The notes beneath the pieces were generated by a model. The model was given only the letters and a program-made list of their open reading frames with translations. It did no database searches and was not told where the DNA came from. Position numbers and translations under genes: made by a program. DNA of 56,684 nucleotides from Pseudolabrys sp. (GTDB lineage: Bacteria; Pseudomonadota; Alphaproteobacteria; Rhizobiales; Xanthobacteraceae): positions 1-56,684 of the forward strand of contig JAHCKG010000028.1 in the NCBI GenBank assembly GCA_026125895.1, in the 5' to 3' direction. Every line of letters starts with the position of its first letter. Position 1 is the stretch's first letter. Positions 8,398 to 16,303 of this stretch are shown piece by piece.

Positions 8398-9375
8398 ATG
8401 CATGTGGTGGTGACCGGCGCAGCCGGCATGATCGGGCGCAAGCTGACCGCCCGCCTGATCAAGGACGGCGGGCTCAATGGCAAGCCGATCGACAAATTCA
8501 CGCTGACCGACGTCGTCGCCGCGGACAAACCGGCAGGCTTTAGCGGGAAGGTCGATATCGTCACCGGCGATCTCGCCGCGCCCGGCGCCGCCGAGAAGCT
8601 GATCGCCGAGAAGCCGGAGGTGATCTTCCATCTCGCGGGCGTCGTGTCCGGCGAAGCCGAGATCGATTTCGACAAGGGCTATCACGTCAATCTCGACGGC
8701 ACGCGCGCGCTGCTCGAGGCCATCCGCCACGCCGACAACTATCATCCGAAATTCATCTTCACCTCGTCGATCGCGGTCTATGGCGCGCCGTTCCCGCACG
8801 CGATCCCGGACGACTTCCATCTGACGCCGCTCACCTCCTACGGCACGCAGAAGGCGATCAGCGAACTCCTGCTCGCCGACTACAATCGGCGCGGCTTCCT
8901 CGACGGCGTCGGCATCCGCCTGCCGACCATCTGCGTGCGCCCCGGCAAGCCGAACAAGGCGGCGTCCGGCTTCTTCTCCGGCATCATCCGCGAGCCGCTG
9001 GCCGGCCAGGAGGCGATCCTGCCGGTCGCCGACACCGTGCGGCATACCCACGCCTCGCCGCGCTCCGCCGTCGGCTTCCTCATCCACGCCGCGAGCCTGA
9101 CCCGCGAGCAGCTCGGGCCGCGCATCAACCTCGCCATGCCGGGCGTGTGCTGCACCGTGGCGGAACAGATCGAGTCGCTGACCCGCATCGCCGGGCCGAA
9201 GGTCGCCGCGCGCATCAAGCGGGAGCCGGATGAGCTCGTCATGCGCATCGTCGCCGGCTGGTCGGAGCGGATCGACGCCCAGCGGGCCGCGGAACTCGGC
9301 TTCAAGGCGGAAAAGAACTTCGACGAGATCGTGAAGGCCCATATCGAGGACGAACTGGGCGGCAGGATCGCGTAA
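8398..9375 (+). CDS. denD: NAD-dependent epimerase/dehydratase, D-erythronate dehydrogenase-like
   Basis: A 325-residue extended short-chain dehydrogenase. The Rossmann motif TGAAGMIG is at residues 6-13, the serine region is SSIAVYG, and the catalytic pair is Y148/K152 in SYGTQKAI. The sequence VGIRLPTICVRPGKPNKAAS and overall length match DenD, which oxidises D-erythronate to 2-oxo-tetronate at the head of acid-sugar catabolism. The usual partners (DenC/OtnK kinase and aldolase) are not in the window, so the symbol is tentative and another acid-sugar or acyl substrate is possible. An AGAGGAAA ribosome binding site precedes the ATG, 34 bases after the MFS gene. Confidence 0.75.
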   Translation: MHVVVTGAAGMIGRKLTARLIKDGGLNGKPIDKFTLTDVVAADKPAGFSGKVDIVTGDLAAPGAAEKLIAEKPEVIFHLAGVVSGEAEIDFDKGYHVNLDGTRALLEAIRHADNYHPKFIFTSSIAVYGAPFPHAIPDDFHLTPLTSYGTQKAISELLLADYNRRGFLDGVGIRLPTICVRPGKPNKAASGFFSGIIREPLAGQEAILPVADTVRHTHASPRSAVGFLIHAASLTREQLGPRINLAMPGVCCTVAEQIESLTRIAGPKVAARIKREPDELVMRIVAGWSERIDAQRAAELGFKAEKNFDEIVKAHIEDELGGRIA

Positions 9376-9390
9376 TACCGATTGTTCTCC

Positions 9391-9460
9391 GCTCACCCCC
9401 GCGAAAGCGGGGGGCCAGTTCTGGTTAAAGACTGGATGCCCGCCTCCGCGGGCATGAGCG
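9391..9460. repeat. Three-stem palindromic intergenic repeat, copy A
   Basis: Hairpin CCCCCGCGAAAGCGGGGG (9396-9413), then CCAG (9415-9418), a short spacer, CTGGA (9432-9436) and hairpin TGCCCGCCTCCGCGGGCA (9437-9454), ending in TGAG. The CCAG/CTGG halves pair to join the two hairpins. The same plan recurs at 11219, 15517, 41604, 43708 and, as a half copy, at 49641. It lies between the denD-like gene and map and could end transcription of the upstream operon. Confidence 0.8.
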
Positions 9461-9539
9461 GACTAACCTATAAATCCGGGTTTTCGCTGGAATTGCGGGG
9501 TAACTTGCCCCTCCGGCCGCCAAACCTTACATTGGCGCC

Positions 9540-10364
9540 ATGACCTACATCGACGCCGCCGTATCCCCCCAGCGCAAGACCGGGCAGATCAAGCTGCACG
9601 GCCCCGCGGCCTTCGAAGGCATGCGCAAGGCCGGGCAGCTCACCGCGCAATGCCTCGACGTGCTGACGCCCTATGTCAAACCGGGCGTACCGACCGACAA
9701 GATCGACCAGCTCGTTTATGAATTCGCCATGGACCACGGCGCCCTGCCGGCGACGTTGATGTACCGCGGCTACCGCAAATCGACCTGCACCTCGATCAAC
9801 CACGTCGTCTGTCACGGCATTCCGAGCGACAAGCCGCTCAAGGACGGCGACATCGTCAATATCGACGTGACGCTGATCCTCGACGGCTGGCACGGCGACT
9901 CCAGCCGCATGTATCCGGTCGGCAATATCCCGCGCCGCGCCGAACGGCTGATCGAAGTGACGCATGAGTCGCTGATGCGCGGTATCGCCGTCATCCGCCC
10001 CGGCGCCACCACCGGCGACATCGGCCACGCCATCCAGAGCTATGTCGAAGCCCAGCACATGAGCGTGGTGCGCGACTTCTGCGGCCACGGCCTCGGCCGG
10101 CTGTTCCACGATGAGCCGAACATTGTCCACGTCGGCCGCCCCGGCGAAGGCGTCGTGCTCAAGCCCGGCATGTTCTTCACCGTCGAGCCGATGATCAATC
10201 TCGGCCGTCCGCATGTGAAGGTCTTGTCCGACGGCTGGACCGCGGTGACGCGCGACCGCTCGCTGTCGGCGCAGTTCGAGCACACGGTCGGCGTGACCGC
10301 CGACGGCGTCGAGGTTTTCACCTTCTCGCCCGCCGGCCTCGACAAGCCGCCCTATAACGTCTGA
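9540..10364 (+). CDS. map: Methionine aminopeptidase, type I
   Basis: A 274-residue cytosolic metalloprotease that removes the initiator methionine from new proteins. The M24 metal ligands are all visible: the aspartate in VNIDVTLILDGWHGDSS with the second aspartate 11 residues later, the histidine in FCGHGLGRLFH, and the glutamates in FTVEPMI and QFEHTVGV. Histidines in NHVVCHGIP complete the pocket. Length is typical of type Ia enzymes with a short N-terminal extension. The ATG at 9540 begins 80 bases after palindromic repeat copy A. Confidence 0.96.
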   Translation: MTYIDAAVSPQRKTGQIKLHGPAAFEGMRKAGQLTAQCLDVLTPYVKPGVPTDKIDQLVYEFAMDHGALPATLMYRGYRKSTCTSINHVVCHGIPSDKPLKDGDIVNIDVTLILDGWHGDSSRMYPVGNIPRRAERLIEVTHESLMRGIAVIRPGATTGDIGHAIQSYVEAQHMSVVRDFCGHGLGRLFHDEPNIVHVGRPGEGVVLKPGMFFTVEPMINLGRPHVKVLSDGWTAVTRDRSLSAQFEHTVGVTADGVEVFTFSPAGLDKPPYNV

Positions 10365-10429
10365 ACCGCCCTCGCCGTCCACGTGGATTCCGCTTATAGT
10401 GCCCGCTCCGGTTGAGCTGGCGCGCGCGC

Positions 10430-11161
10430 ATGGTGGACCCCTTCAGAGCGGACGAGGAAGCAGACAACGCGCGCGGCCTCGCCGAGGCGGCGCCGCATTA
10501 TCACGGCCACCGCGAGAGGCTGCGCGAGCGCTTCCGCAAGGCCGGCGAGGACGCCGTCAGCGATTATGAACTGCTGGAGCTGGTGCTGTTCCGCTCCATT
10601 CCGCGCGCCGACATCAAGCCGCTGGCCAAGCAACTGGTCGCCAAATTCGGCTCCTTTGCCGAAGTGCTGGCGGCGCCCCGCGCGCGGCTCAAGGAGATCA
10701 AGGGCGTCGGCGACGCCGTCATCGACGATCTCAAGATCGTGCACGCATCGGCTAAACGCATCGCCCGCGGCGAGGCCGTCAAACGCCCGGTGCTGTCGTC
10801 GTGGAGCAGCGTCATCGACTATTGCCGCGCCGCCATGGCCTATGAGGACAAGGAGCAGTTCCGCCTGCTGTTCCTCGACAAGCGCAACCAGCTCATCGCC
10901 GACGAGGTGCAGCAGAAGGGTACGGTCGATCACACGCCGGTCTATCCGCGCGAGGTGGTCAAGCGCGCGCTCGAACTGTCGGCGACGGCGCTGATCCTCG
11001 TGCACAACCATCCGTCGGGCGACCCCACCCCGTCGCGCGCCGACATCCAGATGACGCAGGCGATCATCGAAGTGGCGAAGCCATTGGGGATCGCCGTGCA
11101 CGACCACATCATCGTCGGCAAGGACGGCCACGCCAGCCTCAAGGGTTTGAAGCTCATTTGA
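10430..11161 (+). CDS. radC: RadC-like JAB/MPN-domain protein
   Basis: A 243-residue member of the RadC/UPF0758 family. A helix-hairpin-helix-like N-terminal region (ending in [14 protein letters not shown]) is followed by the JAB1/MPN metalloprotease-like domain with the motif [14 protein letters not shown], whose two histidines and aspartate bind zinc. The family was named for DNA repair, but its role is unproven. The ATG at 10430 is preferred; an in-frame TTG at 10412 would add six residues. It follows map by 65 bp. Confidence 0.93.
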   Translation: MVDPFRADEEADNARGLAEAAPHYHGHRERLRERFRKAGEDAVSDYELLELVLFRSIPRADIKPLAKQLVAKFGSFAEVLAAPRARLKEIKGVGDAVIDDLKIVHASAKRIARGEAVKRPVLSSWSSVIDYCRAAMAYEDKEQFRLLFLDKRNQLIADEVQQKGTVDHTPVYPREVVKRALELSATALILVHNHPSGDPTPSRADIQMTQAIIEVAKPLGIAVHDHIIVGKDGHASLKGLKLI

Positions 11162-11397
11162 TCAGCGTCGCGACCGACACCCGTGCGCACGCCGGTCGGC
11201 GCCAGGCATTCACCCGCGTCGCCCGAGAAAGCGGGCGATCCAGCACTTCATCACCGCGCAGGCGCGCCCATAGTGCTGGATGGTCCGCCTGCGCGAACCA
11301 TGACATAGCGCTGAGGCCTTGCGGCCATCTGGCGCGGGCATTTGCCCTTTTGCCAGCGCCAAGCTGTTATAAGGCGATCGGACAAAGGGATGCCCGC
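11162..11397. other. Intergenic region radC to chaA-like gene
   Basis: About 236 bp with no gene of its own. Most of it is occupied by palindromic repeat copy B (11219-11303). A reading frame runs through the region into the antiporter gene, but its residues are repeat-derived and not family-like. Confidence 0.6.
11219..11303. repeat. Three-stem palindromic intergenic repeat, copy B
   Basis: Hairpin TCGCCCGAGAAAGCGGGCGA (11219-11238), then TCCAGCACT (11239-11247) pairing exactly with AGTGCTGGA (11272-11280), then hairpin TGGTCCGCCTGCGCGAACCA (11281-11300) and TGAC. The central stem is conserved while the side hairpins differ in sequence from copy A but keep their pairing. Confidence 0.85.
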
Positions 11398-12489
11398 ATG
11401 GCCGCGACCACGACCCCGCAATCGACGCCCACCTGGACCTGGGCCTGGCCTGTTGCGGCCTTTTTGGTGCTGGCCGGCACCGTCATCGCTGGCGGCGGCA
11501 ACATCGTGTCCGCCATCGCCGGCATCGTTCTGTTCGGTACCGTGTTCGCAGCGGTCTACCATGCCGAGGTCGTCGCGCACCGCGTCGGCGAACCGTTCGG
11601 CACGCTGGTGCTGGCGCTGGCCGTTACCGTCATCGAAGCCACGCTCATCGTCTCGGTGATGATCGCGGCGCCGGCCGAAAAAGCCGGGCTGGCGCGCGAC
11701 ACGGTGTTCGCCGCGATCATGATCGTGTGCAACGGCATTGTCGGCGCCTGCCTGCTCATGGGCGGCGCGCGTCACCACGAACAGGGGTTCCGGTTGCAGG
11801 GCGCCAGCGCGGCGCTCGCCGTCCTGGTGGCGCTGAGCGGCCTCACCTTGATCCTGCCGAACTATGCCTCGCGTGAACTCGAAGCGCTTTACAGCCAGCC
11901 GCAGCTCATCTTTGCCGGCATCGTGTCGTTGATCCTGTACTGCTCGTTCGTCTTCATCCAGACTGTGCGGCATCGCGACTACTTCCTGCCGCTCGAGGGC
12001 GGCGACGATGACACGCACGCGCCGCCGCCGAGTCCGCGCGTGACGATGGTGAGCGCCGGTCTGCTGGTCGTTTCGCTGGTCGCCATCGTCAGCCTCGCCA
12101 AGGTGCTGACGCCCGCCGTCGAAATCGGCATCGCCAATCTCGGCGTGCCGAAGGCTGTGGTCGGCATTGTCATCGCCGCGCTGGTGCTGTTGCCCGAGGG
12201 CCTCGCCGCGCTCAATGCGGCGCGCAAGAACCGGCTGCAGACCAGCCTCAATCTGGCGCTGGGCTCGGTGCTCGCCACCATCGGCCTGACCATCCCGGCC
12301 GTCGCCGCCGTGTCGATCTTCTTGCAGCAGCCGCTCGAACTCGGCCTTGGCGCCAAGGATCAGGTGCTGCTGGTTCTGACGCTGACGCTCGGGATTATCA
12401 CGCTGGGCACGGGCCGCACGACCATGCTCCAAGGCATCGTGCACCTCGTCATCTTCGCGGCGTTTCTGTTCTTCGCTGTGGTGCCCTAG
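11398..12489 (+). CDS. chaA: Calcium/cation:proton antiporter (CaCA family, ChaA-like)
   Basis: A 363-residue inner-membrane antiporter with about eleven helices. The two alpha repeats carry the ion-binding glutamates, seen in GEPFGTLVLALAVTVIEATL (about residues 61-80) and, in the second half, in LVLLPEGLAALNAARKNRLQ. This matches ChaA of E. coli, which expels Ca2+ or Na+/K+ in exchange for protons at alkaline pH. The ATG at 11398 is chosen since it begins the family-like sequence; the frame upstream is repeat-derived. It converges with the AprI-domain gene at 12497, seven bases away. Confidence 0.9.
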   Translation: MAATTTPQSTPTWTWAWPVAAFLVLAGTVIAGGGNIVSAIAGIVLFGTVFAAVYHAEVVAHRVGEPFGTLVLALAVTVIEATLIVSVMIAAPAEKAGLARDTVFAAIMIVCNGIVGACLLMGGARHHEQGFRLQGASAALAVLVALSGLTLILPNYASRELEALYSQPQLIFAGIVSLILYCSFVFIQTVRHRDYFLPLEGGDDDTHAPPPSPRVTMVSAGLLVVSLVAIVSLAKVLTPAVEIGIANLGVPKAVVGIVIAALVLLPEGLAALNAARKNRLQTSLNLALGSVLATIGLTIPAVAAVSIFLQQPLELGLGAKDQVLLVLTLTLGIITLGTGRTTMLQGIVHLVIFAAFLFFAVVP

Positions 12490-12496
12490 GGCCGGC

Positions 12497-13183
12497 CTAT
12501 TTCCGCACCAGGGTCATCGGCGTGGCGACTTCCGGAATGCGCTGCCAGGTGTCGGTGTCGTTCTCGACGAAGCGCCACGGCGTGCCGCCCTGGGCCGGCA
12601 GCAGCAGCAATTCGCCGCCATCGATGCGCCAGCGCGCGAACTGCTGTCTGGCGATATCGTCGCGGCAGCCGGGCTTGATGACGAGCTTCATGCCGTCGCC
12701 CTCCACCGCCGCCGCCAGCGATATTTCGCACAGCGGCCCGGGGCCGGTAATGGTCCAGTCGCCGGCAACTTCCTCCGGTTTTTTCGGCGGCGGCGCCGCC
12801 GCGGCGGCATTCTGCAGGAACAGGACGCCGACGCCGGGCGTCGGCGCCTCGAACATGCCGCTCTCGACTTCGCTGAATTCGGCAAGCGTCTTACCGCCGG
12901 CGTCGAACAGGAACAGGTTGTCGTTTTCCGGAAAGCGCCAGCCGGCCACGTCGGCGACGAAAGGAAACAGGTTGGCGCAGTCGGCGTCGAACTCGACCTT
13001 GAAGCCGCCCTTGACCGCCGTGTTCCGGAAGGTCGCCGTGCAGCGCTTGTCGCGGTCGGCGTTGGAGAACTCCCAGGGCCCGAGCATGTCCTTGGCGGAG
13101 TCGCCCATGGCGGTCTGCTGTGCGGACGCCGGCGACAGCGCCAAAGCGGCCACGACGATTGCAGCGATCCGCAGCCCGGTCAT
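12497..13183 (-). CDS. Secreted protein with two AprI/Inh-type inhibitor domains
   Basis: A 228-residue protein with an N-terminal signal peptide (MTGLRIAAIVVAALALSPASA) and two beta-barrel domains of the AprI/Inh type. The first covers about residues 30-120 (GPWEFSNADRDKRC ... AGWRF ... FLFDAGGKTLAEF) and the second about 140-225 (GDWTITGPGPLCEI ... ARWRIDGGELLLL). Each has the family's early tryptophan, a cysteine pair and a later tryptophan. An alanine/proline linker joins them. Known AprI/Inh proteins inhibit serralysin-type metalloproteases in the periplasm; no such protease is seen in the window. Its ATG overlaps the stop of the upstream single-domain paralogue by a few bases, so the two are co-translated. 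Confidence 0.75.
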   Translation of the reverse strand: MTGLRIAAIVVAALALSPASAQQTAMGDSAKDMLGPWEFSNADRDKRCTATFRNTAVKGGFKVEFDADCANLFPFVADVAGWRFPENDNLFLFDAGGKTLAEFSEVESGMFEAPTPGVGVLFLQNAAAAAPPPKKPEEVAGDWTITGPGPLCEISLAAAVEGDGMKLVIKPGCRDDIARQQFARWRIDGGELLLLPAQGGTPWRFVENDTDTWQRIPEVATPMTLVRK

Positions 13184-13632
13184 TTTTTCTTCGGCGCCCT
13201 GGTTTCGATCTTCTTTTCGATCCTGGCGAACGCGTCGATGCCGGCGACGTCCTTGTCGTCGCCGATGGCGATATAGCGCTCGTCCGGCGTTTCGAAGCGT
13301 AGCCGAGTCTTGCGCAGCGGGTCTATCAAATCGATCGTCCAGCCCTGCTGCAGCCGCCAGGCGGCGATGTCGCCCATGACCGGAAAGGCCTTGTCGCAGC
13401 CCGGCGCGACATCGACCTGCCGGCCGCCAATGCCCATCTCCTTGAGCAGCGTAATCCGGCACCGGCGCTTGCCGCTCTTGTCACGCAATTCCCAGGCGCC
13501 GAACACGTCGGCCAGCATCGCCGGCTCGACCTCGGCTTCATTCATCGGTTCGAGCGGCGGAAAGTCGTAGGCGCGCGCCGCGCCGACAGCCAGTGTGCTC
13601 GTCAGGGCAGCCAGGCACAGCGCGCGCCGCAT
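13180..13632 (-). CDS. Secreted protein with one AprI/Inh-type inhibitor domain
   Basis: A 150-residue protein with a clear signal peptide (MRRALCLAALTSTLAVGAARA). Residues about 40-125 form one AprI/Inh-like domain: FGAWELRDKSGKRRC, a second cysteine in VAPGCDKAF, AAWRLQQG, and a final DPLRKTRLRFE strand. A lysine-rich C-terminus ends the protein. Its stop overlaps the start of the two-domain paralogue. It lies seven bases after the 2-hydroxyacid dehydrogenase gene and may be the distal part of that operon. Confidence 0.75.
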   Translation of the reverse strand: MRRALCLAALTSTLAVGAARAYDFPPLEPMNEAEVEPAMLADVFGAWELRDKSGKRRCRITLLKEMGIGGRQVDVAPGCDKAFPVMGDIAAWRLQQGWTIDLIDPLRKTRLRFETPDERYIAIGDDKDVAGIDAFARIEKKIETRAPKKK

Positions 13633-13639
13633 CGGCGTT

Positions 13640-14620
13640 CTACTTCTTCGGCGGATAGGGCGTTTCCGGAACCGGCGTCAGCGGCGGCTTGCCGTCGGCC
13701 CAGGCCAGGATGTTGTCGACCACCAGACGGTCCATCGCCGCGCGGGTCGCCTCGCTCGCCGAGCCGACATGCGGCAGCAGCACGACGTGATCCATGTCGA
13801 TCAGCTCCTGTGGCACCTGCGGCTCGTTGGCGAACACGTCGAGACCGGCGGAGTAGATGGTGCGGTTCTTCAGGGCCTCGATCAGCGCCGGCTCGTCGAT
13901 GACGCTGCCGCGCGCCATGTTGATGACGACGCCCTGCGGGCCGAGCGCCTTGAGCACCTCGGCGTTGATCATGTTCTTGGTCGAGGCGCCGCCCGGCACG
14001 ATGATCATCAGCGTATCGACGTCGCGCGCCATGTCGAGGAGCTTGGGATAGTGCTTGTAGGCAACGCCGCTCTGCGGGTTGCGGCTGTGATAGACGACCT
14101 TGGCGTTGAACGCCTCGAGGCGCTTGGCGATCGCCTTGCCGATGCGGCCCATGCCGACGACGCCGACGGTGCGTCCTTGCAAGGTCGCCTTGGTCAGCGG
14201 GTACGGCGCCTTCGGCCACTTGCCGGCGCGCACATAACGATCGGCCTGCGGGAATTCGCGCAAGGTGCACAGCAGCAGGCCGAGCGCGGTGTCGGCGACT
14301 TCCTCGTTGAGCACATCCGGCGTGTTGGTGACGATGATGCCGTGCTCGCCGGCCCACTTGGCATCGACATGATCGTAGCCGACGCCGAAGCTTGAGACCT
14401 GCCGGAGATTGGGGAACTGCGACAGGAACGCGCCGTCCACCTTGTCATGGGTGTAGGCGAGCGCGATGGCGCCGATCTTCGCGCCGACTTCCTTGACGAA
14501 TGCGGCCTTGTCCTTGGCGTCGAGGTAGTAGTGCAGATTGACCTTGCCCTCCAGGCCGCCGACCAGCACCGGCTTGCGCGCACCGATCAGAAGGACATCG
14601 CGTTTTTCACTCGCCATCAC
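13640..14620 (-). CDS. D-isomer-specific 2-hydroxyacid dehydrogenase
   Basis: A 326-residue NAD(P)-dependent enzyme that interconverts a 2-hydroxy acid and a 2-oxo acid. The nucleotide motif is VGVVGMGRIG (residues 152-161), and the catalytic triad is R237 (MARGS), E266 (FANEP) and H284 (LLPHVGS). The substrate may be glyoxylate, hydroxypyruvate or a larger acid. It follows the E2-like gene by 53 bp on the same strand, inside a block with a 2-oxoacid dehydrogenase and an aldehyde dehydrogenase. It could therefore supply or drain the 2-oxo acid used by that complex. An adjacent second ATG at 14617 is equally possible. Confidence 0.92.
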   Translation of the reverse strand: MMASEKRDVLLIGARKPVLVGGLEGKVNLHYYLDAKDKAAFVKEVGAKIGAIALAYTHDKVDGAFLSQFPNLRQVSSFGVGYDHVDAKWAGEHGIIVTNTPDVLNEEVADTALGLLLCTLREFPQADRYVRAGKWPKAPYPLTKATLQGRTVGVVGMGRIGKAIAKRLEAFNAKVVYHSRNPQSGVAYKHYPKLLDMARDVDTLMIIVPGGASTKNMINAEVLKALGPQGVVINMARGSVIDEPALIEALKNRTIYSAGLDVFANEPQVPQELIDMDHVVLLPHVGSASEATRAAMDRLVVDNILAWADGKPPLTPVPETPYPPKK

Positions 14621-14673
14621 AAATCCCCAATTTCATAAGTTCACAAAAATTCAGAGGCCGTTCTTATCCCGCT

Positions 14674-15879
14674 TCAGATCAGAGCGGTAACCGGATTTTC
14701 CACGAAAGCCTTGAAAACCGCCAGTAGCCCGGCGGCCTGGGCGTCATCGATGGCACGGGCATCGCAGGACAAGGTCGCCGTCATCTCGCTGACAAAGCGC
14801 ACGCCGCCGCCCTCGGCTTCGACCGGGACGCGGCGCGGCTGGCCGATAGCCAGCACCGAGGTGAAGGGCGGTGTAACGGCGGAACTGAATTCGCGAATGC
14901 CCGGCGTCTCGAGCACATGGACGGCGCTGGTGACGGAGGCATCCGGCGCGCCGTTGCCGCTGTCGCCCGGCGCTTCCCGCGCGATCGTGCTCAACGATTT
15001 GCCGGCGGCGTCGCGGATGACCTTGGTGACACGTCCGCCATCGGCGATATGAACCAAAGCGACGTCGGCGCCGGCCTCGGGCGCAACGCGCCGCTGCGCC
15101 GCCGCCCAGGCCTTGACGGCGAAGTCGCCGATGGAGAATTCGACGCCGGCGGTCTTGGCCTCCTCGCGCATGGCGAGGAGCCGGCCGATCTCGATATCGG
15201 CGATAACATGAAACTGCGATGCCGCCGGAGCGGCTTCGCCGGTCCGTGGTGCGGCCGAGATGTCGGCGGCGACGATGCGGCCATGCGGGCCGGAGCCCGC
15301 GACACGGGTGAGATCGATGCCGCGCTCGGAGGCGAGACGCCGCGCCAGCGGCGTAATCTGCCGGCCGCCGATTTTCGCCGGACCGTAATTGCGCTCCGGC
15401 GTGCGCACCTCGCGCCAGGGCGACATGTCGGGATAGGCGAGATCGCGTGCAGCGATGCTGGCTTGCCCGGTTGCCTGCCCCCCACTCCGCTCATTCCCGC
15501 GAAGCATACTCCGGTCATCCCCGCGAAAGCGGGGATCCAGCTCTTTTTTTGATCCGCTCTGGACCCCCGCTTTCGCGGGGGTGAGCGGAGATGGAGTTGG
15601 CTTCACGGGAATTACAGGCTGCGACGGCGCTGACACTTGCTCACCACCCGCCCCCGCAATCACCGCCACCACGGCGCCGACCTTGGCCACCTCGCCGACC
15701 TGAAAGCGGATGTCGGAGAGTGTGCCGGCGGCGATCGCCGGCACTTCCATGGACGTTTTGTCGGTCTCGATCTCGAACAGGTTCTCGCCCGGCTTCACGG
15801 CGTCGCCGGCCGACTTGAACCACTTCACGATCTTGCCTTCGGCGACGGTCTCGCCGAGCTGCGGCATCAGGACGTCCAT
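14674..15879 (-). CDS. E2-like lipoyl protein of 2-oxoacid dehydrogenase complex, catalytic motif degenerate
   Basis: A 401-residue E2-type protein. Residues 1-78 are a lipoyl domain with lipoate-accepting K41 in ETDKTSMEV. Residues 173-208 are a peripheral-subunit-binding domain (ITPLARRLASERGIDLTRVA). Residues 222-401 match the acyltransferase domain but are shortened in the middle. The catalytic HxxxDG motif reads ARAIDD (374-379): the histidine is alanine and the glycine is aspartate, so CoA acyl transfer is unlikely by the usual mechanism. Residues about 98-131 are encoded by a palindromic repeat inserted in frame in the linker. The ATG at 15879 is chosen as the start of the lipoyl domain. 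E1alpha and E1beta are upstream on the same strand; no E3 gene is present. Confidence 0.88.
   Translation of the reverse strand: MDVLMPQLGETVAEGKIVKWFKSAGDAVKPGENLFEIETDKTSMEVPAIAAGTLSDIRFQVGEVAKVGAVVAVIAGAGGEQVSAPSQPVIPVKPTPSPLTPAKAGVQSGSKKELDPRFRGDDRSMLRGNERSGGQATGQASIAARDLAYPDMSPWREVRTPERNYGPAKIGGRQITPLARRLASERGIDLTRVAGSGPHGRIVAADISAAPRTGEAAPAASQFHVIADIEIGRLLAMREEAKTAGVEFSIGDFAVKAWAAAQRRVAPEAGADVALVHIADGGRVTKVIRDAAGKSLSTIAREAPGDSGNGAPDASVTSAVHVLETPGIREFSSAVTPPFTSVLAIGQPRRVPVEAEGGGVRFVSEMTATLSCDARAIDDAQAAGLLAVFKAFVENPVTALI
15489..15591. repeat. Palindromic repeat copy C, inside the E2-like coding frame
   Basis: Hairpin ATCCCCGCGAAAGCGGGGAT (15517-15536), CCAG (15537-15540), spacer, CTGG (15559-15562) and hairpin ACCCCCGCTTTCGCGGGGGT (15563-15582), then GAGCGG. 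A further half arm (TCATTCCCGCGAAG) extends it to the left. It is the same element as the intergenic copy at 9391 but lies within an intact reading frame on the minus strand. Confidence 0.85.
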
Positions 15880-15892
15880 TCGCGCTCCCGCG

Positions 15893-16303
15893 TCACTTGA
15901 TCCGTTCCCAGATGACTTCCATCGCATTATCGACCGACCACAGCGACAGCCGGTCGCCCTTGAACTCGCAGCGGCGCACGAGATCGCCCTCGTCGCCCGG
16001 CTGCAGGCTCGCGGTTCGATGATGCGTCACGGTGCCGGCGGCGGCATCGATGCTGTAAGTGCCGAGATAACCGATGTAGCCCGACAGCGCATGCTTCGCC
16101 TCCTCCGGCGTCGCCACCGCACCGGCGCGCTTGCGCGCGACGTCCGGCGCGATCTGCACCATCATCTCGCCGTGCGGCCCGTAATAGATCATGCCCTTGG
16201 GGTCCGGCCCGTTGTCGCGGCGTTGGCCTTTGACGTTGGTGCCGATGTAGCGCCAGGCTCCCGTCAGCCTGGCGCTCAGTTCGTCACGAGTCACGGCGAT
16301 CAC
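15893..16303 (-). CDS. Lipocalin-like domain protein
   Basis: A 136-residue protein resembling the bacterial lipocalin-like domain (Lipocalin_5 type): LTGAWRYIGTN near the N-terminus, DPKGMIYYGPHGEMMVQI, a YIGYLGTYSIDAAAGTV strand, and a closing VIWERI. There is no signal peptide, so it is cytosolic and may bind a small hydrophobic molecule. It sits between the aldehyde dehydrogenase (overlapping its stop by four bases) and the E2-like gene (13 bases away), so it is part of the same operon. Its function is unknown. Confidence 0.8.
   Translation of the reverse strand: MIAVTRDELSARLTGAWRYIGTNVKGQRRDNGPDPKGMIYYGPHGEMMVQIAPDVARKRAGAVATPEEAKHALSGYIGYLGTYSIDAAAGTVTHHRTASLQPGDEGDLVRRCEFKGDRLSLWSVDNAMEVIWERIK

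Noticed and set aside
11158-11397. N-terminal extension of the ChaA-like protein by 80 residues
   Set aside because: The extension is translated from palindromic repeat copy B and has no family similarity; the ATG at 11398 starts the conserved part.
14674-15879. Calling the E2-like gene a pseudogene
   Set aside because: The frame is intact, the lipoyl and subunit-binding domains are well preserved and the repeat insertion is in frame in a linker, so it is likely expressed.
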